Source of the DNA: an uncultured Pseudomonadota bacterium
Lineage (GTDB): Bacteria > Myxococcota_A > UBA796 > GCA-2862545
Length of the DNA stretch: 64,000 nucleotides
NCBI GenBank assembly: GCA_913061235.1
Contig: CAJXTB010000007.1
Coordinates: forward strand, 266,047-330,046
Reading direction: 5' to 3'
Part shown: one piece after another, positions 60,162-64,000 of the stretch
Numbering within the stretch: position 1 is the stretch's first letter
How the letters are laid out: the number at the start of each line of letters is the position of its first letter
Notes under the pieces: model-generated
The model's database searches: none
What the model saw: only the letters and a program-made list of their open reading frames with translations
Told to the model about the DNA's origin: nothing
Made by a program: the position numbers and the translations under genes

Positions 60162-61411
60162 GGATTTCTACTCTATGCGTCGTGGCGCTGTTGGTGGGCT
60201 GTGTACAACCCTCAACTATCAAACGAAGCCTGTTTTCGGCTGAAGAGACCATCCGCGACACCCATGCGGTGTACGGCAAGGTCTGTGCTCCCGTGGAGCT
60301 CGCGAACGCCGAAGCTAGCGCGGCTTTCACGAAGGTGGAGTTCGAGAACGGCGACCTCCCCCGTGCCCGTGAACATGCTCTAGAGAGTGTGGAGTGGGCG
60401 GATCTTGCTCTGGCCAAGGCTGGCCCGTGCGGTACCGCTGACCGCGACGGAGACCTTGTCGTGGACATCCTCGACCAGTGTCCGGATGAACCCGAAGACC
60501 TTGATGGTGTGGATGACAGCGACGGTTGCCGCGACATCGACCCGAACGGTGACGAAGACGGTGATGCGATTCGCAACATCGACGACGCCTGTATGTTCGA
60601 GCCTGAAGACTACGACCAAGACGCAGATGAGGATGGTTGCCCCGAAACCTCCTTGGACCGCGACGGTGACGGCCTCATTGATGCGGTTGATCAGTGCCCG
60701 GACGATCCGGAAGACAAAGACGACTTCAACGACCAAGACGGCTGTCCAGATCCAGACGACGACTTGGACGGCATCACCGACCTTCTCGACCACTGCCGCC
60801 GCATTCCAGAAGACCAAGACGGCTGGGATGACGACGACGGCTGTCCAGACCCGGACAACGATGCTGACGGCATTCCGGATGACGACGATGAGTGTCCGAA
60901 CGAACCGGGTGATCGTGAGTTGAACGGCTGTCCGACGAACGATGCTGACCAAGACGGCATTGCGGACGAGAACGACAAGTGCCCGACGCAGGCCGAGATC
61001 CCCAACGGCTACTTGGACGACGACGGCTGCCCGGATGCCGCTCCTGCGCGAGTCACCGTGACCCGCCGCCGGATTGAGATCACCGACAGCATCTTGTTTG
61101 AGACCGGTCGCGCCCGCCTCTTGCCCGGGTCCGGTCCCACCATCGACGACGTCTCACGGGTGTTGAACGATGTCCCCTCCATGCGCGTTCGCGTTGAGGG
61201 ACACACCGACTCACAGGGTGCCGAACAGTTCAACCTAGAGCTGTCACAAGAGCGTGCCCGCGCCGTGATGATGTACCTTCGCGCCAAGGGCATTGCGCCC
61301 GAGCGCCTGGAGTCTGAAGGCTACGGCGAGACCGTGCCGCTCGACACCAACCGCACGCCGGAAGGCCGTCAGCGCAACCGTCGCGTCGAGTTCGTCATCC
61401 TCGAGCAGTAG
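60158..61411 (+). CDS. OmpA-family lipoprotein with thrombospondin type 3 repeats
   Basis: Protein of 417 residues from GTG 60158 with lipobox LLVGC (Cys15). A short helical part (residues about 30-90) is followed by about seven thrombospondin type 3 calcium repeats (DQCPDEPEDLDGVDDSDGC, DGDGLIDAVDQCPDDPED), to about residue 305. The C-terminal OmpA domain spans about 315-417 with VEGHTDSQGAEQFNLELSQ, then RAVMMYLRAKGI and RRVEFVILEQ, the peptidoglycan-binding fold. It tethers the outer membrane to peptidoglycan, with a calcium-stiffened spacer. It is the partner of the DUF4398-like lipoprotein upstream. Element E follows downstream. Confidence 0.95.
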   Translation: MRISTLCVVALLVGCVQPSTIKRSLFSAEETIRDTHAVYGKVCAPVELANAEASAAFTKVEFENGDLPRAREHALESVEWADLALAKAGPCGTADRDGDLVVDILDQCPDEPEDLDGVDDSDGCRDIDPNGDEDGDAIRNIDDACMFEPEDYDQDADEDGCPETSLDRDGDGLIDAVDQCPDDPEDKDDFNDQDGCPDPDDDLDGITDLLDHCRRIPEDQDGWDDDDGCPDPDNDADGIPDDDDECPNEPGDRELNGCPTNDADQDGIADENDKCPTQAEIPNGYLDDDGCPDAAPARVTVTRRRIEITDSILFETGRARLLPGSGPTIDDVSRVLNDVPSMRVRVEGHTDSQGAEQFNLELSQERARAVMMYLRAKGIAPERLESEGYGETVPLDTNRTPEGRQRNRRVEFVILEQ

Positions 61412-61477
61412 TGGTTGTGAGCTGGTTCGGCTGTGAGCTGTGAGAGTTTGGATGTCGAGACTTCCGTGATTCGGGAG

Positions 61478-61623
61478 GTCAGCTGTCAGCTATCAGCCGT
61501 CAGAACAGACGGCTTCGCCGCCAGCAGACGCAAGAAATCATCGTAGTGCCGACACCGACGACCAGCTACGGTCTTGGTGCTGCTACATGCCCGCAAAGCG
61601 GGTTCTGATAGCTGAAGGCTGAC
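61478..61623. repeat. Heptad-armed palindromic element, second family, copy E
   Basis: The left arm is GTCAGCT, GTCAGCT, ATCAGCC, GTCAGAA (61478-61505), and the right arm is TTCTGAT, AGCTGAA, GGCTGAC (61603-61623). The inner left sequence is GACGGCTTCGCCGCC, and the inner right holds CCCGC-AAA-GCGGG. It is the mirror image of copy D. It lies in the convergent gap between the OmpA and plsY genes. No cargo gene is seen. Confidence 0.75.
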
Positions 61624-61667
61624 CACCTGGGCCGATGAGATTTCCGCTTCGCCAGCTCCCAGCTCGA

Positions 61668-62339
61668 TTACCAGTCGCCGGAAGCGCCGCCACCAGGTCC
61701 CTGCGACAGGGCTTCTTCGGCTGTGAGCTCGTTGGACCCTGGCTTGCCGAGACGGACAGGCCGCACGACCTCATGCTCTTCGCCGCGCAACAGCCGGCGG
61801 ATGTTGGGCGTGTGAGTCAGGGTGATGCCGACGGCCAAGAACAAAGTGGCGGTGAGTGCGGGGCGATTGAGCAAGACGCACGCCACGACTAGGCCGATGG
61901 TCGCAACCAGACTCGCCACGGAGCCTCGCCCGGAGATGGCGAGGATGAGTCCCCAAATACCCGCGGCAATGGCGGTTGGGATGGGGGCAATACCCAGCAT
62001 TCCTCCCGCACCTGTGGCCACGCCTTTACCTCCGCGAAACTCCAGATACACCGGGTAACAGTGGCCAAGGAAAGCGGTCAGCGCCACGACCGTTGCCCAG
62101 AACATGCCATCCAAGCCAAAGAACGGGGCCAACAAAACTGGCAACAGGCCCTTGCTCATGTCCAACAGCAGGGTGGCCCCGGCGATTCGCCATCCGAAGA
62201 CACGCGCCACGTTGGTTGTGCCGATATTGCCGCTGCCCGCCATGCGCAGGTCCACGTCGTTGCCCCACACCGTGGTCAGAATGAGACCGAACGGAATGGC
62301 CGCGAACAAGTAGGTCAGCAGCAGGTAGGCGACGCTCAT
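61668..62339 (-). CDS. plsY: Glycerol-3-phosphate acyltransferase PlsY
   Basis: Protein of 223 residues with about five membrane helices. Family motifs are AGSGNIGTTNVARVFG near residue 34, FLGHCYPVYLEFRGGKGVAT near 90, and TPNIRRLLRGEE near the end of the core. It transfers the acyl group from acyl-phosphate to sn-glycerol-3-phosphate, the first step of phospholipid synthesis. A Ser/Gly-rich tail of about 30 residues is added. It is 7 bases downstream of the TPR-like gene, so they may share a transcript. Confidence 0.97.
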   Translation of the reverse strand: MSVAYLLLTYLFAAIPFGLILTTVWGNDVDLRMAGSGNIGTTNVARVFGWRIAGATLLLDMSKGLLPVLLAPFFGLDGMFWATVVALTAFLGHCYPVYLEFRGGKGVATGAGGMLGIAPIPTAIAAGIWGLILAISGRGSVASLVATIGLVVACVLLNRPALTATLFLAVGITLTHTPNIRRLLRGEEHEVVRPVRLGKPGSNELTAEEALSQGPGGGASGDW

Positions 62340-62346
62340 AGGAAAA

Positions 62347-63267
62347 TCACTGGGCGTCCTCTAGCCGGCGCAACGCCTTGGCGTCTGTCTCTTGCTGGCC
62401 GTCGCGACTGTACCCGCAGGCAAGAGAGGGGTCCTCCAGCAGCATGCCGATGTGCTGGTGGTCCACCATGTCTGTGCTGTCTCCGCGGGCTGGCTGACGT
62501 AGGGATTGTTCGAGGAATTGCCGGCCCAGCCCAAGGTGGACGGCGTCATCTTCGCGGTCAGCGATGCACAGGTGGGTCACACCGAGCTCCTTGAGAATAC
62601 CGATGTCCCCAGGGCTGCAGGCGTTCGCCGCCTCAAGACTGCGTTGAGACCGCTGCAGGTCGCCCCGGGTTCCTGCGAGAACCTTCACAATCCACGAGTC
62701 TGGGACCAGGCGGTAGAAAATCCCAAGAGTCAGCTGGGCATCACAGGGCAGCTGCTCCCCGCCGTCAATGGAGCGGTAGACGTAGTCGCTAGAGGCCGCA
62801 TGGCTCCACGCAGCTTCTACATCCTTGAGGAGCGACAGGGACTTCAGGACACCCCGTGTGGTGCCGAGACGGCCCTTGCCAATGCCCACAGCAAACTGCA
62901 GGTGGGCGTGGTCAGGAAACCGCTCGAGACCGGCCTCACTGACTTCGATCATCTGCCGGTACAGGTCGACCTTGTCCACGGTGGGGTCGTTGCGGTCCAC
63001 TTGCTCGCCCATCTCGAATAGGAAGCGAGCCACATGCCAGTACAAGTCGGCATCATCGGGGTTTTCAGCCAGTCGGGCGCGACTCAGGTCTAGGCCTTCC
63101 TGCCACTGGCTGTGGAAGTACAGCAGCTCCAAGTCCCAGTGCAGATTGTCTGGTTTGACCTGACCGGGTTCGGTAGACGCGAGAGCCTGTTCCTCTGGCG
63201 GTAGAGGTTCGTCAGCTGCAGCCGTTGTGCAGAGCATGCCAATGAGCGCAACGGTAGCGAGTCGCAT
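62347..63267 (-). CDS. Exported TPR-like repeat protein
   Basis: Protein of 306 residues starting at ATG 63267 with GGGAG upstream and a signal peptide MRLATVALIGMLCTTAAA. The mature part is helical, with repeat-like text (DLSRARLAENPDDADLYWHV, then EVSEAGLERFPDHAHLQFA and AWSHAASSDYVYRSI), close to TPR or TatT/RMD-type repeats. The C-terminal ~70 residues are charged. It is likely periplasmic. It is divergent from the FIST gene. Confidence 0.8.
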   Translation of the reverse strand: MRLATVALIGMLCTTAAADEPLPPEEQALASTEPGQVKPDNLHWDLELLYFHSQWQEGLDLSRARLAENPDDADLYWHVARFLFEMGEQVDRNDPTVDKVDLYRQMIEVSEAGLERFPDHAHLQFAVGIGKGRLGTTRGVLKSLSLLKDVEAAWSHAASSDYVYRSIDGGEQLPCDAQLTLGIFYRLVPDSWIVKVLAGTRGDLQRSQRSLEAANACSPGDIGILKELGVTHLCIADREDDAVHLGLGRQFLEQSLRQPARGDSTDMVDHQHIGMLLEDPSLACGYSRDGQQETDAKALRRLEDAQ

Positions 63268-63367
63268 TCTAGTTCTCCCAAGTTCCGGATACCGCGGTCT
63301 AATCCGTTCAACGCCCGGCGAGGTAGACATCCGAGTCTCCCCGGCGAGTACACTCATGCGGGGGTCT

Positions 63368-63958
63368 ATGCGCTGGTACTCGGTCATCTCTACGCGTCGC
63401 TCGTTCGGTCTGGACGTGGAAGCTGCTGCGCGTAGTCTCGAACAAAAGCTCGATGGTGTGGAGCCGGACCTTGTGCTGGTGTTCTTGTCGCACCATCATG
63501 CCGCTCATCTTGAGGCGACTGCGGCCTACTTGCTACGGCGATTTGACCGTGCTGTACTCATGGCGGTGACCGGCGCTGGAGTCATTGCGGACGGCATTGA
63601 AGTCGAGGGTGAACCAGCTGTAAGCATGGTTGCTGCTGTTCTCCCCGGTGTGGAACTTCGCCCCTTCCACGTCACTGCCGCCGAGGTTCAATACCTGTCC
63701 ACCCACCCGGCGTACTGGCACAAGAAGCTGCCGATTCCTGACGACGCCGACCCGTGCTTTCTATTGTTCCCGGAGCCGTTCAGTTGCGACGGTGAGAAGC
63801 TGAGCGAGAGCATGGACCGGGCGTGGCCCAAGGCCTCCAAGATTGGTGGATTGGCGAGTGGTGCCCGCCACCCTGGGCAGAACAAGCTGCTTGTGCACCG
63901 AGTGGTCCATGATCGCGGCGCGATCGGCGTGGCGATGTGGGGCAACATTGAGATGGAG
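63368..63958 (+). CDS. FIST-domain protein, truncated by the contig end
   Basis: 197 codons of genomic sequence remain, starting at ATG 63368. The text fits the FIST N-terminal domain, a ligand-sensing domain: a start SVISTRRSFGLDVEAAARSL, then LVLVFLSHHHAAHLEATAAY, and the ending GQNKLLVHRVVHDRGAIGVAM. The reading frame runs into adapter sequence and stops artificially at 63977-63979, so the real C-terminus (usually with FIST_C) is missing. FIST proteins often occur with signalling genes. Confidence 0.85.
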
Positions 63959-64000
63959 CTGTCTCTTATACACATCTGACGCTGCCGACGAATAGAGAGG
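63959..64000. other. Nextera (Tn5) adapter plus index read-through, sequencing artefact
   Basis: The sequence from 63959 begins CTGTCTCTTATACACATCT, the Tn5 mosaic end, and continues GACGCTGCCGACGA to 63991, which is the Nextera read-1 adapter. It is followed by ATAGAGAG (63992-63999), the reverse complement of the S502 index CTCTCTAT, and then the next adapter base. It is not genomic and must be trimmed. Confidence 0.98.

Overview
The window reads as a high-GC Gram-negative genome of the deltaproteobacterial/Myxococcota type. This is an inference from gene content: RND and TolC efflux, OmpA with thrombospondin-type repeats, many lipoproteins, Asp/Cys repeat proteins, a large VWA/MoxR operon and PriA/DksA/HisS housekeeping genes. 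No rRNA, tRNA or CRISPR array was seen. The last 42 bases are not genomic: they are a Nextera (Tn5) sequencing adapter plus index read-through, so the assembled contig ends there and the last gene is cut.

Layout. 1-14620 (minus) is one long operon running right to left: coiled-coil membrane protein, MoxR ATPase, DUF58 protein, BatA-like VWA protein, a large VWA/glutamine-amidotransferase-like protein, double ABC-2 permease, GldG-like auxiliary protein and ABC ATPase (running off the left edge). Several junctions overlap by ATGA, but three are occupied by copies of a palindromic element whose arms are runs of the heptad GTCAGAN. The longest copy (11111-11574) carries a four-helix-bundle gene of the 23S rRNA intervening-sequence (S23/Avd-like) family. 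14855-17990 holds a membrane protein divergent from feoAB with a candidate Fur box. 18038-24723 holds a TetR-controlled RND efflux operon in which the inner-membrane pump and the TolC outer-membrane channel form one 1491-residue reading frame joined by an internal signal-peptide-like segment.

24731-29433 holds two SAF-domain secreted proteins with an alpha/beta hydrolase, a Cys-rich secreted protein, and a START-like protein with a beta-barrel protein. 29881-32357 is a MerR regulator divergent from a fusion of a CPBP intramembrane protease and a metallo-beta-lactamase. 32502-34785 is a WYL regulator with an unknown partner, divergent from a small membrane ORF preceded by an iteron-like array. 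34846-38740 encodes two large surface proteins: a 14-fold Asp/Cys repeat protein, and a left-handed beta-helix joined to an ALK-like glycine-rich domain. 39180-51604 is mixed: a SMI1/TPR/HEAT protein, dtd, a membrane-anchored pseudokinase, hisS, a small membrane protein, a YcxB-like protein, a sugar nucleotidyltransferase, a lipoprotein and priA.

51886-55450 is a two-gene NACHT/P-loop ATPase pair, a candidate immune or signalling module. 55536-63958 holds DksA-like protein, an outer-membrane protein, a lipoprotein amidohydrolase, an LCMT-like methyltransferase, a DUF4398-like/OmpA-TSP3 pair, plsY, a TPR-like protein and a truncated FIST-domain gene. A second family of heptad-armed palindromic elements lies at 51696-51845 and 61478-61623.

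The observations most worth following up are the heptad-armed elements with their cargo gene, the RND-TolC polyprotein, the CPBP/metallo-beta-lactamase fusion, the NACHT/ATPase pair and the beta-helix/ALK-like glycine-rich protein.
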